Part shown: positions 1 to 9,900 of the stretch, piece after piece
How positions within the stretch are numbered: position 1 is the stretch's first letter
Layout: each line of letters starts with the position of its first letter
Source of the DNA: CAYPGJ01 sp964638515
GTDB taxonomy: Bacteria; Planctomycetota; Phycisphaerae; Phycisphaerales; UBA1924
Direction of reading: 5' to 3'
DNA length: 64,000 bases
NCBI GenBank assembly: GCA_964638515.1
Contig: CAZWZL010000005.1
Span: forward strand, 1 to 64,000
Position numbers and translations under genes: made by a program
The notes under the pieces: model-generated
The model's input: the letters and a program-made list of their open reading frames with translations, nothing else
Database searches by the model: none
What the model was told of the DNA's origin: nothing

Positions 1-765
1 CCAGGAGTCTGAGCCTTGGATGACGACGGGGAGCCCGTCGAGGGCGAGCGCGAGGCTGACGCGGCGTTGGCGGTTGACGGTGGCGGAGACGTAGCGCCAG
101 AGTGAGGAGAGGATGTTCCATTCGCCGGTGAGGACGCCTTGGGTGGCGAGGGTGAGGTCGGCGGCCTGCTCGAAGGTCATGTGCGGGTGATCGAGGAGGA
201 GACGTACGGATTCATCGGCGCCCTTCTGGAGTTTGAAGGGGATGCGTGCGCGCATGTCGTCGAGTTCGGACTGGGGGAGGATGGAGGCGAGGATGATGAT
301 GTCGTCGGTGGGATGATCGGGAGACGGCGCGCGCGTGGAATGGCGCGCGGTGATGGAGTCGTGCGAGGCGAGGGCCTTGGGGGAGACGGCGTGGAGGCAG
401 TGGACGTGGCGGAGCGTGGGCCAGCGGAGGCGGAGGAGGTGCGCGGAGTCGGCGCAGGGGAGGAGCATGCGGAAGGAGGGGATGCGCGCGAGGGCGTCGA
501 GTTGCTGGGTCCAGAGGGCGAGGGGGTGATCGACGAAGAACTGCAGGAGGGCAATGCGGGCGTTGGGGGTGAGGGCTTCGGAGGGGATGTCGTTGACGTC
601 GGCGAGGAAGTTGAGCCAGAGGAGGGCGTAGGGCTGCGCGACTTTCTCGGGGTTGACGGTGTGGTCGGCGGCGCGGAGCGCTTCGGCGAGCTCGTTGGCC
701 ATGGCGGAGAGGAGGTCGTAGCGGGAGATGGACTTGGTCTGGATGAGGAAGGGGATGGGCTGCAT
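1..765 (-). CDS. Unknown protein, C-terminus cut by window edge
   Basis: An uninterrupted frame of 255 codons reads leftward from an ATG at 765 (MQPIPFLIQTKSISRYD) and continues past base 1. The C-terminus is therefore missing. The protein is soluble-looking, with no signal peptide and no membrane segment. It contains ALLWLNFLADVNDIP and a late stretch RRVSLALALDGLPVVIQG. That last stretch loosely resembles the end segment of some CgeB-like or GT1-like glycosyltransferases (R..V.AL....V.I.G). I do not recognise the family with confidence, and the glycosyltransferase idea is only a hint. No strong Shine-Dalgarno sequence precedes the ATG. The opposite strand also shows a long open frame, but its Gly/Glu/Val-rich composition marks it as a shadow. 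Confidence 0.7.
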   Translation of the reverse strand, partial: MQPIPFLIQTKSISRYDLLSAMANELAEALRAADHTVNPEKVAQPYALLWLNFLADVNDIPSEALTPNARIALLQFFVDHPLALWTQQLDALARIPSFRMLLPCADSAHLLRLRWPTLRHVHCLHAVSPKALASHDSITARHSTRAPSPDHPTDDIIILASILPQSELDDMRARIPFKLQKGADESVRLLLDHPHMTFEQAADLTLATQGVLTGEWNILSSLWRYVSATVNRQRRVSLALALDGLPVVIQGSDSW

Positions 766-1113
766 GGGTGGTGTTATCGGCAGGGTGGGAGTTTGACGAT
801 TGGGGGTTGGGTCGCGTGCGGGCACGCGGAATCTGGTGACGATGTAACCCCTTGATTGGTGGCGCCTTAGCGCGTTATACGTCTCGGATGGCTCGCTCGA
901 AACCTTGTTTGAGTGGGCCGGTTTCGGTATTGTTAGGCGCTGCGGCGTCCCAACGGGGGACGCCCTACGGGAGCGGCAGGAAACACGTCAATCCTGCTGA
1001 CAACTGGACTGATCGACGAGGCGGGGCTCCCCCTGCGAGCGGATCGTCGATTGCGAGCATCGTCGGCCGGCGCGCGTCGAGCGTGTCGGCGGGCGGAGCG
1101 AGGAGTGAAGAGC
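766..1113. other. Intergenic leader region with hairpin
   Basis: This 348-base gap separates the leftward gene at 1-765 from the rightward gene at 1114 and should hold divergent promoters. It contains a perfect 8-bp hairpin, GGCGTCCC (944-951) with GGGACGCC (957-964), with no T-tract after it, so it is not a clear terminator. A possible promoter is listed separately. I see no tRNA or convincing small reading frame here. Confidence 0.4.
852..881 (+). promoter_or_regulatory. Possible sigma-70 promoter for the gene at 1114
   Basis: TTGATT at 852-857, an 18-base spacer and TATACG at 876-881 resemble -35 and -10 boxes. The match is imperfect and would give a leader of about 225 bases. This is inference from the sequence only. 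Confidence 0.3.
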
Positions 1114-1854
1114 ATGTTGCGTACGAGTTATGCCGTCGCGCTGGTCGCGGTGTCGGCCACTGCGATGGCGGCGCAAACGACTGTGCCGAATGCGTTCGCC
1201 GCGACTGGCGGCGAGACGGGCTTGAACACGTTCATTCGTGACACTGGCGCACCGCGTGCGGGCCAACTGTTGATCGGGGCGTCGCAGTTGGGCGCGATTT
1301 CGCCCGGGATGCAGATCACGGGGATGTACTTCCGGTTGTTCGCGAACACGTCGTTCAATCCGGCGGGGACGTGGCCGGCGGCGCCGATCTCGTGGAACAA
1401 CTACGAGGTGCGCGTGGGCACGGCCGCGCTCGGCGTGGCGGGCGCGAGCACGACGTTCGCGGCCAACCTCGGCGGCGACACGGTTCTGGCGCGGAGCGGC
1501 GGGTTGACGCTGCCGATGGACGGCTTCAGCGGCGGCGCGAATACGCCGGCGGTGAATCCGTGGGGCCCGCTGATTTCATTCACGACGCCGTTCACGTATT
1601 CGGGCGGCGATCTTGTGATCGAGATCCGCCACGACGGCGGGACGTTTACGCCGACGCGGTTCCTGGACGCCGTGCTGGCGTCGAATCCCGGCTACGGGAC
1701 CAATTTCCGCTCGATCACCACGACCTCATTTGCCGGAACAACGGGAACGAATGCGTCGTTCACGATCACGCAGCTGGAGTACGTGATTCCGTCGCCGGGG
1801 GCGGCGGCGCTGTTCGGGCTGGCGGGACTTGCCGGGATTCGCCGTCGGCGGTAG
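1114..1854 (+). CDS. Secreted protein with PGAAAL/RRRR C-terminal anchor
   Basis: A protein of 246 residues starts at ATG 1114, eight bases after AGGAG at 1101-1105. Upstream in-frame codons lack such a site. Residues 1-20 (MLRTSYAVALVAVSATAMAA) form a signal peptide. The C-terminus has a proline-glycine turn, a short hydrophobic helix and four arginines (PSPGAAALFGLAGLAGIRRRR, split here as PSPGAAAL and RRRR). This matches the architecture of PEP-CTERM-like sorting signals common in Phycisphaerae, with Gly in place of Glu. The body is Gly/Thr/Asn-rich and predicted to be mostly beta strand, with no catalytic motif I can name. It is probably exported and then anchored or processed at the tail. 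A terminator follows directly. Confidence 0.8.
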   Translation: MLRTSYAVALVAVSATAMAAQTTVPNAFAATGGETGLNTFIRDTGAPRAGQLLIGASQLGAISPGMQITGMYFRLFANTSFNPAGTWPAAPISWNNYEVRVGTAALGVAGASTTFAANLGGDTVLARSGGLTLPMDGFSGGANTPAVNPWGPLISFTTPFTYSGGDLVIEIRHDGGTFTPTRFLDAVLASNPGYGTNFRSITTTSFAGTTGTNASFTITQLEYVIPSPGAAALFGLAGLAGIRRRR

Positions 1855-1881
1855 TCGTCGTTTGCGCATCACACGCATGAG

Positions 1882-1920
1882 CACCCCGTCGGCGGTCCGG
1901 CGGGGTGTTTCTGTTCTGTT
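1882..1920 (+). terminator. Rho-independent terminator
   Basis: CACCCCGTCG (1882-1891) pairs over 10 bp, with one G-T, with CGGCGGGGTG (1898-1907). The loop is 6 bases and the run TTTCTGTTCTGTT follows. It lies 27 bases after the stop of the secreted protein. Confidence 0.85.
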
Positions 1921-2180
1921 CGCACGTTCGGAGTGCGGCGCGCGGCGGTTGAATCTGAGAAAAGGGTTAGGTTGCGGGGCGTGCGCGCGGTAGCATGAAC
2001 GCGGGAGCCGCAGCTGCGTGTGCGGGCATGAGACCCCGCGTGCGGCGCGGGAGCCGGGGGTTTGTGGCCGGGGTTCGACGGGGGGATGCGCATGACAGGG
2101 AAGAGCGCGCCAGTGTTCGCCGCGGTTTTGTTGCGGCGAGAGTGGCCGTTTCTTGTTGAGGAAGCAGAAGGAGCGAACTC
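1921..2180. other. Intergenic region before the second anchored protein
   Basis: This 260-base gap contains a weak dyad CGCCGC...GCGGCG near 2119-2145 upstream of the next Shine-Dalgarno site. I see no recognisable tRNA. A GGTTCGA-like string near 2071 lacks a pairing T-stem. No clear promoter can be picked out. Confidence 0.3.
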
Positions 2181-3101
2181 ATGGAACTTGGCACGAACAG
2201 GATCCGCCGCGTTGCGGCGGGGAGCGCGGTGGTTGCGTTTCTGATGGCGAGCGCGTCGTGGGGCGCGACGACGGGGACGATTCGGAAGTACGCCCAGATG
2301 CCTCAGCACATGGTGGGCGAGAACATCGCATCGGACGTTGATTGGCGTCTGGTGATGCAGAACCCGACGTTTCCGGCGCAGCCGAACTGGACGATCGCGG
2401 ATGATTTCCCATCGCAGGGCCTGCCGATCCACACGGTTCGTTGGTGGGGCTCGTACTTCCCGGATGCGACGGGACTGCCGTCGAACGAGCCGATATTCAA
2501 TCCGTCGACGGGGCGGTTCGAGGCGGTGGTGGAAGAGGGGTTCGTCGTCTCGTTCTTCCGGGACATTCCGGCGGGGACGCCGGGCGGGCCTCCGTTCAGC
2601 CGGCCGGGCGAGTTGCTGGGGACGTGGCTTGCGCCGGACATGGTTGTGGACATCACGCCGACGCCGCTGGTGGGCTGGGACGGGCATCGCGTGTGGGAGT
2701 ATTCGCTGGACCTGAAGCTTGCGCATCTGGAGCATGCGAACGCGGCGTACTCCACGCCGGGCTGGTTCCAGCAGATTCCCAACGAGATCTACTGGCTGTC
2801 GATCGTGGCGGAGAACGGGCACGAGGTTGTGCCGGGGACGTGGACGTTCACGAACAACGGCGATCCGATTGCGCCGGATCATTTCTGGGGCTGGCACACG
2901 AGCCCGGACTCGTTCCTCGACGTGGCGACGATGGGGAACCTGCTGATGCCGGGCACGGAGTGGCAGTACGTGAACTGGCAGCCGATCATGCCGCAGCACG
3001 GGCCGCACGACATGGCGTTTGAGTTGTTGACGATTCCGACGCCCGGCGCGGCGGCGTTGCTGGGGCTTGCGGGGTTGGCGGCGCTCCGTCGGCGTCGCTG
3101 A
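2181..3101 (+). CDS. Secreted protein with PGAAAL/RRRR C-terminal anchor
   Basis: A protein of 306 residues starts at ATG 2181 with GAAGGAG nine bases upstream. A signal peptide covers about residues 1-29, with basic N-terminus NRIRR, hydrophobic core and SWGA cleavage region. Near residue 75 it has WTIADDFPSQG followed by VRWWGSYFP. This ADDF...WWGSY pattern belongs to a secreted beta-rich family seen in planctomycetes, whose biochemical role is not known to me. The end, PTPGAAALLGLAGLAAL then RRRR, is the same type of anchor as in the protein at 1114-1854. The two bodies are otherwise unlike each other. It is monocistronic, with its own terminator. Confidence 0.8.
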   Translation: MELGTNRIRRVAAGSAVVAFLMASASWGATTGTIRKYAQMPQHMVGENIASDVDWRLVMQNPTFPAQPNWTIADDFPSQGLPIHTVRWWGSYFPDATGLPSNEPIFNPSTGRFEAVVEEGFVVSFFRDIPAGTPGGPPFSRPGELLGTWLAPDMVVDITPTPLVGWDGHRVWEYSLDLKLAHLEHANAAYSTPGWFQQIPNEIYWLSIVAENGHEVVPGTWTFTNNGDPIAPDHFWGWHTSPDSFLDVATMGNLLMPGTEWQYVNWQPIMPQHGPHDMAFELLTIPTPGAAALLGLAGLAALRRRR

Positions 3102-3139
3102 TGGGTTGAGAGAGGGAGGCTGGAGCGGGAGTTTGCCAT

Positions 3140-3174
3140 CGCCCCGTCGGGAAGCCGGCGGGGCGTTTGTTTGT
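3140..3174 (+). terminator. Rho-independent terminator
   Basis: CGCCCCGTCGG (3140-3150) pairs over 11 bp, with one G-T, with CCGGCGGGGCG (3155-3165) around the loop GAAG. TTTGTTTGT follows. It ends the transcript of the anchored protein at 2181-3101. Its stem sequence is almost the same as that of the terminator at 1882. Confidence 0.85.
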
Positions 3175-3259
3175 GAGCGGGAGGGGCTTGCGGGGAGGGG
3201 TGCGGGCGTGCGGTATCATGGCGGATTCACCATTCGAACGACGCTGGGAGAGCGATTTC

Positions 3260-4504
<1,245 letters not shown>

Positions 4505-4609
4505 GGCCGGAGTCGCGGAACTGTGGTGTGACCGGGTGGTATATGGGAGAGCGCGGCCGTCCGGCGTCCCGGATGTGGGCGCGCTCGTGCGGCATTGGAG
4601 ACGCGTGAC

Positions 4610-6010
4610 ATGGCGAAGAGCTTGCGGATGGTGTGTGCGGCGGCGGTGTTGGCGATGGCGGGGATGGGTGCGGGTGTTGCGCACGGCGCGGCGGGGATAC
4701 GGGAGGCCAAGAACGTCGAGGTGATGTCGGGCGGCGCGTGGGTGACGGGCGAGGGGGTGATCGTGTCGGGGCAGCCGACGGAGGAGACGCTTCGGGCGCT
4801 TGCGGCGGATGGGCTGAAGGTGGTGATCTGTTTGCGGACGGCGCGGGAGATGGCGGATCGGAAGGCCGTGCCGTTTGACGAGGGCGCGCTGGCGAAGGAA
4901 CTGGGGTTGGAGTTTGTGCACGTTCCATTGGGGGGCGGGCAGTGGACGTATTCGCCGAGCGCGCTGAAGCGGGTGGAGGAGGCCTTGGCGCGGGCGGATG
5001 GGAAGGCGCTGATGCACTGCACGGTGGGGGCGCGTGCGAGCCTGATGTGGGCGGCGCATCGGGCGTCGGCGGGGGGACTTGGGATTGAGGAGGCGTTGGG
5101 TGAGGCGCGCGAGATGGCGATGGGGATGGATCAGATCGGCGCGCTGCTGGGGAGAAGAATCGAGTGGCGGTTGACGGACGAGCCGGCGGAGCGGGAGGCG
5201 GGGTGGCTGGTGGACGCGACGTGGTTGATGGAGGAAGGGGGTTCGCGGGACGTGCGCGTGCTGGATGTGCGGCCGTCGTACATCGCGTATTTCGAGGGGC
5301 ATGCGCCGGGGGCGGTGCATCTGGATGCGCATGCGCTGCGTGGGCCAAGCGCGGGAGTGCCGGCGCAGTTTCGTGGTGCGGAGCGGATGGCCGAGGTGTT
5401 CGGGCAGGCTGGGGTGACGGGGAATGAGCGCGTGGTGGTGTACGGGGAGGGCGGGGACATATTGAGCGCGACGATGGCGATGTACGCGCTGGAGCGTCTG
5501 GGGCACACGAACACGTCGTTGTTGGATGGAGGCATGGAGGCGTTGCGCGAGGCGGGAGGCGTGGAACAGGCGTACGGGACGTACAAGGCGGGGGAGATGC
5601 GTTGGACGGATGTGTCGAGCGCGACGGCCGTGACGCTGGAGCAGGTGAAACAGGGGCTTGAGACGAAGGATGTGCTGTTCGTGGATGCGCGGCCCGGGGA
5701 GCAGTATCGGGGGGAGACGAGCGTGTGGAGCCGGAACGGTCACATTCCGGGGGCGGTGAATGTGCATTGGAGGACGCTGACGACGGAGGCGAACGCGAGC
5801 CGGCTGCGGAGCGCGGAGGAGATGCGTTCGTTGTTCGAGCGGGCGGGGGTGACGCCGGAGAAGGACGTGGTGGTGTATTGCGGGACTGGGCGCGAGGCGA
5901 CGCTCCTGTACATGGCGTTGACGCGGGAGCTTGGATATCCGCGCGTTCGGCTGTACGAGGGCGGGTGGACGGAGTATTCGGCGGCGGAGGGGCTGCCTCT
6001 GGAGAAGTGA
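4610..6010 (+). CDS. Exported phosphatase-like/double rhodanese protein
   Basis: A protein of 466 residues starts at ATG 4610, nine bases after GGAG at 4597-4600. A signal peptide covers about residues 1-26 (ending GVAHGAAG). Residues 30-180 resemble the DUF442/beta-lactamase-hydrolase-like phosphatase fold: SGQPTEETLRALAADG, then HCTVGARAS, a CX4R phosphatase-type loop. Residues 195-315 form a rhodanese domain whose active loop reads VVVYGEGGD, with no cysteine, so it is probably structural. Residues 335-466 form a second rhodanese domain with an intact loop VVVYCGTGREA. Such tandem rhodaneses act as thiosulfate or mercaptopyruvate sulfurtransferases in the periplasm. The three-part fusion suggests sulfide or persulfide handling, but the substrate is unknown. 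Confidence 0.85.
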   Translation: MAKSLRMVCAAAVLAMAGMGAGVAHGAAGIREAKNVEVMSGGAWVTGEGVIVSGQPTEETLRALAADGLKVVICLRTAREMADRKAVPFDEGALAKELGLEFVHVPLGGGQWTYSPSALKRVEEALARADGKALMHCTVGARASLMWAAHRASAGGLGIEEALGEAREMAMGMDQIGALLGRRIEWRLTDEPAEREAGWLVDATWLMEEGGSRDVRVLDVRPSYIAYFEGHAPGAVHLDAHALRGPSAGVPAQFRGAERMAEVFGQAGVTGNERVVVYGEGGDILSATMAMYALERLGHTNTSLLDGGMEALREAGGVEQAYGTYKAGEMRWTDVSSATAVTLEQVKQGLETKDVLFVDARPGEQYRGETSVWSRNGHIPGAVNVHWRTLTTEANASRLRSAEEMRSLFERAGVTPEKDVVVYCGTGREATLLYMALTRELGYPRVRLYEGGWTEYSAAEGLPLEK

Positions 6011-6106
6011 GGCCGGTGGAGCGCGGCGCGGCGGGGGTGGTGAGGATTGCGCGATGCGGCGCGCTGGTATTCTGTGGCGAGCCATGATGCACGAGGAGGA
6101 GCCCGC

Positions 6107-6937
6107 ATGATCATCGACGTGCACACGCACCTGAACAATTATCACGAGGATCGGGTGCGGTCGATTCCGGAGTGCCTGGACAAACTCGAGGACTCGATGT
6201 CCAAGAATGGCATCGATTACGCGTTGGTGCTGACGTCGTACAAGGTGACGGAGCATCGGCCGTCGACGGCGTCGGTGATCGAGGCCGTGAAGAACTACCC
6301 GAATCTGTCGGTGGTGGCGGGGATCTCGTACCTGAACTACAAGGAGAAGGACCTTCGGGAGATCAGTGATTTTCTGAAGGACGGGCTGGTGAAGGGGCTG
6401 AAGCTGTACCCGGGGTACGAGCCGTTCTATCCGTATGACCCGCGGTGCACGGTGATCTACGACCTCGCCAAGGAGTACGACGTTCCGGTGATGTTCCACA
6501 CGGGGGACACGTACTCGCCGAAGGGGAAGGTGCGTTTTTCGCACCCGCTGCACATCGACGACGTGGCAGTGGATCACCCGGAGATGAAGATCGTGATCTG
6601 CCACATCGGGAACCCGTGGATCCGCGACTGCATGGAAGTGGTCTACAAGAACAAGAACGTGTGGGCGGACATTTCGGGGCTGGTGCTGGGGGACTTTGAG
6701 GATCGGTTTGAGAAGTTCATGCTGGGGCAGGTGCGCGAGATGATCATGTACGCGGGCGAGCCGCGATATCTGCTGTACGGGACGGACTGGCCGATCTCGA
6801 GCATGGAGTCGTACCGGTCGTTCATGAATGGTCTTGAGCTGACGGACAAGGCGCGCGAGATGATCATGTGGCAGAACGCGGCCAAGCTGTTCAAGATCGA
6901 TGTCGGGAAGCCGGTGGACGACGTGCCGGATCGTTAA
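6107..6937 (+). CDS. Amidohydrolase family 2 metal-dependent hydrolase
   Basis: A cytoplasmic TIM-barrel hydrolase of 276 residues starts at ATG 6107 after a strong AGGAGGA at 6093-6099. Metal ligands of the family are visible: IIDVHTH at the N-terminus, VMFHTGD mid-chain, IVICHIGNPW, and YGTDWP near the C-terminus. The family includes decarboxylases and lactonases of the 2-pyrone-4,6-dicarboxylate and ACMSD type. The real substrate cannot be read from the sequence. Its TAA stop overlaps the stop of the convergent hrpA gene by 4 bases. Confidence 0.85.
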   Translation: MIIDVHTHLNNYHEDRVRSIPECLDKLEDSMSKNGIDYALVLTSYKVTEHRPSTASVIEAVKNYPNLSVVAGISYLNYKEKDLREISDFLKDGLVKGLKLYPGYEPFYPYDPRCTVIYDLAKEYDVPVMFHTGDTYSPKGKVRFSHPLHIDDVAVDHPEMKIVICHIGNPWIRDCMEVVYKNKNVWADISGLVLGDFEDRFEKFMLGQVREMIMYAGEPRYLLYGTDWPISSMESYRSFMNGLELTDKAREMIMWQNAAKLFKIDVGKPVDDVPDR

Positions 6938-9900
6938 GAGGCCGGTGAGGCCGCGTCATCGAGGGCGCGCTGGAGTCGTTTGGGGGAGACGGGCTCGGCG
7001 GTTCCGAGTTCCTGCGCGAAGAGCGCGACGCGGTATTCCTCGAGGAGCCATCGGAGCCGGTCGAGGGCGGGGGAGGCGCGTCCGGCGTCGTCGGCGTCGC
7101 GGCGGAGCGTGACGTATTTGCGCCACCACTCGGCCCATTCCGAGGCGTGTTGGGCGTCGCGCGGGAGTCCGCCGGCGGTGGCTTTGCGGATGCGGGACTC
7201 GATGGCGGCGCCGTAGCGCGGGACGTGGAGGATGGCGGTCCAGGGGAGCGTGCGGAGCGCGTCGGGGGGCATGAGCGTGTTGAGGGCCCATTGGGCTTCG
7301 GCGCGGAGCTGCGCGAGCGCGGGGGCGTTGAGGGAGGAGAGCAGCGCGGCGGCGCGTTGACGGGATTCGAGCGCGGCGTGGAGGGCGCGGGCGACTTCGT
7401 CGGTGGCGGGGCCGAGACGAGACCAGCCGGATTCGAGGCGCGCGAGGAACGATTCGCGCGTCCGGATGGGTGGGGCGTCGGGGAGGTAGGCGCGTTCGGC
7501 GATGCGTTCGAGGATGGCGGCTTCGAGGTCGGCGGGTTTGGAGATGGTGGAGGCGAGGAGGCGGAGCCGGTCGCGGTTGGGAATGCGGGTGAGCATTCGG
7601 CGGAGGTCTTCGCGCGCGACGAGGGTGAAGAGGCGGCGCAGGCCGAGGTGTGTCGCGGCGTGAGCGGCGGCTCGGGACGGGAGGAGGCGGAGGGAGACGG
7701 ATTGGCCCCGGTCGAGGATGGCGGGGTAGGCGTGCGCGTGCTCGGCGGCGATGCGGATGAGGACTTCTTCGGGGAGGTCGCCGAAGTCCCAGGAGGTGAT
7801 GCGATCGCGGGAGAAGCGTGGATCGTCGGCGGATTCGAAGCCCTGGTCGGGCTTGACGCCGAGGGAGCGGCGGATGGAGACGAGGTCGCGTCCTTCGGCG
7901 AGCGGCTTGTCGGCTTCGTCGACGACGCGGAAGCGCATGCGGAGGTGTTCGGGGATGGCGTCGGCGCGGAAGGCGTCGGGGGAGACGCGTTCGGAGAGTT
8001 CGGCGGAGACGCGCGCGGCGAGCGCGGGGAGAAGCGGGCCTTGGGCGAAGGGGAGTTCGCGCGCGAATCGCTGTGCGATCTCGGGGAGCGGGACGAGACG
8101 GCGGCGGAGTTCCTTGGGGAGGGCGCGGAGGAGTTCTTCGATTTTCTCGGGGAGGCGGCCTGGCGTGAGCCATTCAGCGCGATCGGCGGAGAGTTGGGAG
8201 AGGGCGTGGGCGGGGACGGTGAGGGTGATTCCGTCGGCGGGATTGGCGGGCTCGAAGCGGTATTGGAGGGGCGCGCGGGTATCGGCCAGAGGGAGGGCGT
8301 CGGGGAAGCGGTCTTCGGTGATGTCGGCGGCGTCGGCGGCGAGGAGGTCCTCGCGGGACATGAGGAGGAGTTTGGGGTTGTTCTTCGAGGCGCGGTCGAG
8401 CCATCGGGCGAGGGTCTGGGCTGAGTAGACGTTGAGTGGGATGTGTTTGTCGTAGTAGTCGTAGCGGCGCTGTGTGTCGGCGAGGATGTCTCGACGGCGT
8501 GCCTTTTCCTCGAGCGTCTGCACTTCGAGGGCGAGGGCGAGGTTGTGCGCGAGGAATCGGGGCGGTCGCTGGAGGTCGCCCTCGACGAGCGCGTGGTGGA
8601 TGAAGAGTTCGCGGGCGAGTTTGGGGTCGGAGGCGGCGAGCGGGACGGGGCGTGCGGAGATGATCTCGAGGCCCCAGAGCGTGGCGCGTTCGGTGGTGAT
8701 GGCCTCGGCGCGTTCGGAGGACCAGCGGGGTTCTGAGGTTGAGCGTTTGAGGAGGTGCGGCGCGACGAGCTCGACCCACTGGGGCTGGATGCGGGCGATC
8801 GTGCGGGCGTAGAGACGCGAGGTGCGGACGAGTTCGGCGCACATGACCCACTTGCCGGGGGACTCGAAGAGGCCTGAGCCGGGGAAGATGAAGAAGCGGA
8901 GCTCGCGCGGGCCCTGGTATTCGCGGGTGTCGGTCTTCTTCCCGATGGAGGAGAGGAGGCCGGTGAGGAGGGCACGGTGGATGGCGTCGGGCTTGGCCGG
9001 GTTTGGGAGTTCGTGGTAGCCCATCTTGTTCATCATGGAGCGGAGCTGTCGCTGGACGTCTTCCCATTCCCGGAGGCGGATGTAGGAGAGAAAGTGTGAC
9101 TTGCAGGCTTTGCGCGCGCGCGAGGCGCCTTGCTTCTTTTCGCTCTGCCAGAACTTCCAGAGGTTGAGGATGGCGAGGAAGTCGGAGGTTTCGTCGCGGA
9201 ACTGCTCGTGCGCGGTGTCGGCGGCGGCCTGCTGGTCGGAGGGGCGGACGCGGGGGTCTTGCACGGCGAGCGCGGAGGCGATGATGAGGACTTCGGCGAG
9301 ACAGTGTTCGCCCACGGCGGCGATGAGCATGCGCGCGATGCGGGGATCGACGGGGAGACGCGCGAGTTCCTGACCCATCGGGGTGAGGTGGTGTGACTCG
9401 TCGATGGCGCCGAGCTCGAGGAGGGTGTCGAGCCCGTCGCGGATGAGTCGGGCGTCGGGGGGATCGATGAAGGGGAAGCCTTCGACGTCGCCCAGGTGGA
9501 GCGACTTCATCTGGAGAATGACGGAGGCGAGATTGGAGCGGAGGATTTCGGGTTCGGTGAAGGCGGGCTGTGCGCGATGGTCTTCTTCGGAGTAGAGGCG
9601 GATGCAGAGGCCGGGCGCGACGCGGCCGCAGCGGCCCTTGCGCTGATCGGCGGAGGCCTGGGAGACGCGTTCGACGGGGAGGCCCTGAACCTTGGTGCGG
9701 GGTGAGTAGCGCGAGATGCGTGCGAAGCCCGGATCGATGACGGCGGTGACGCCGGGCACGGTGACGGAGGTTTCGGCGATGTTGGTGGCGAGGACGACGC
9801 GTCGCTTCTTGTGTGGCTCGAACACGCGTTGCTGTTCGTCGGAGGTGAGGCGGGCGTAGAGGGGGAGGATGTCGGCGTTCAGACGGGCGTCGGCGAGGGC

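Noticed and set aside
139..855. Rightward 238-codon frame at the left edge
   Set aside because: It is a Gly/Glu/Val-rich shadow of the leftward gene at 1-765, which has normal composition.
2065..2085. GGTTCGA string resembling a tRNA T-loop
   Set aside because: Flanking bases do not form a T-stem and no anticodon arm or acceptor stem is found.
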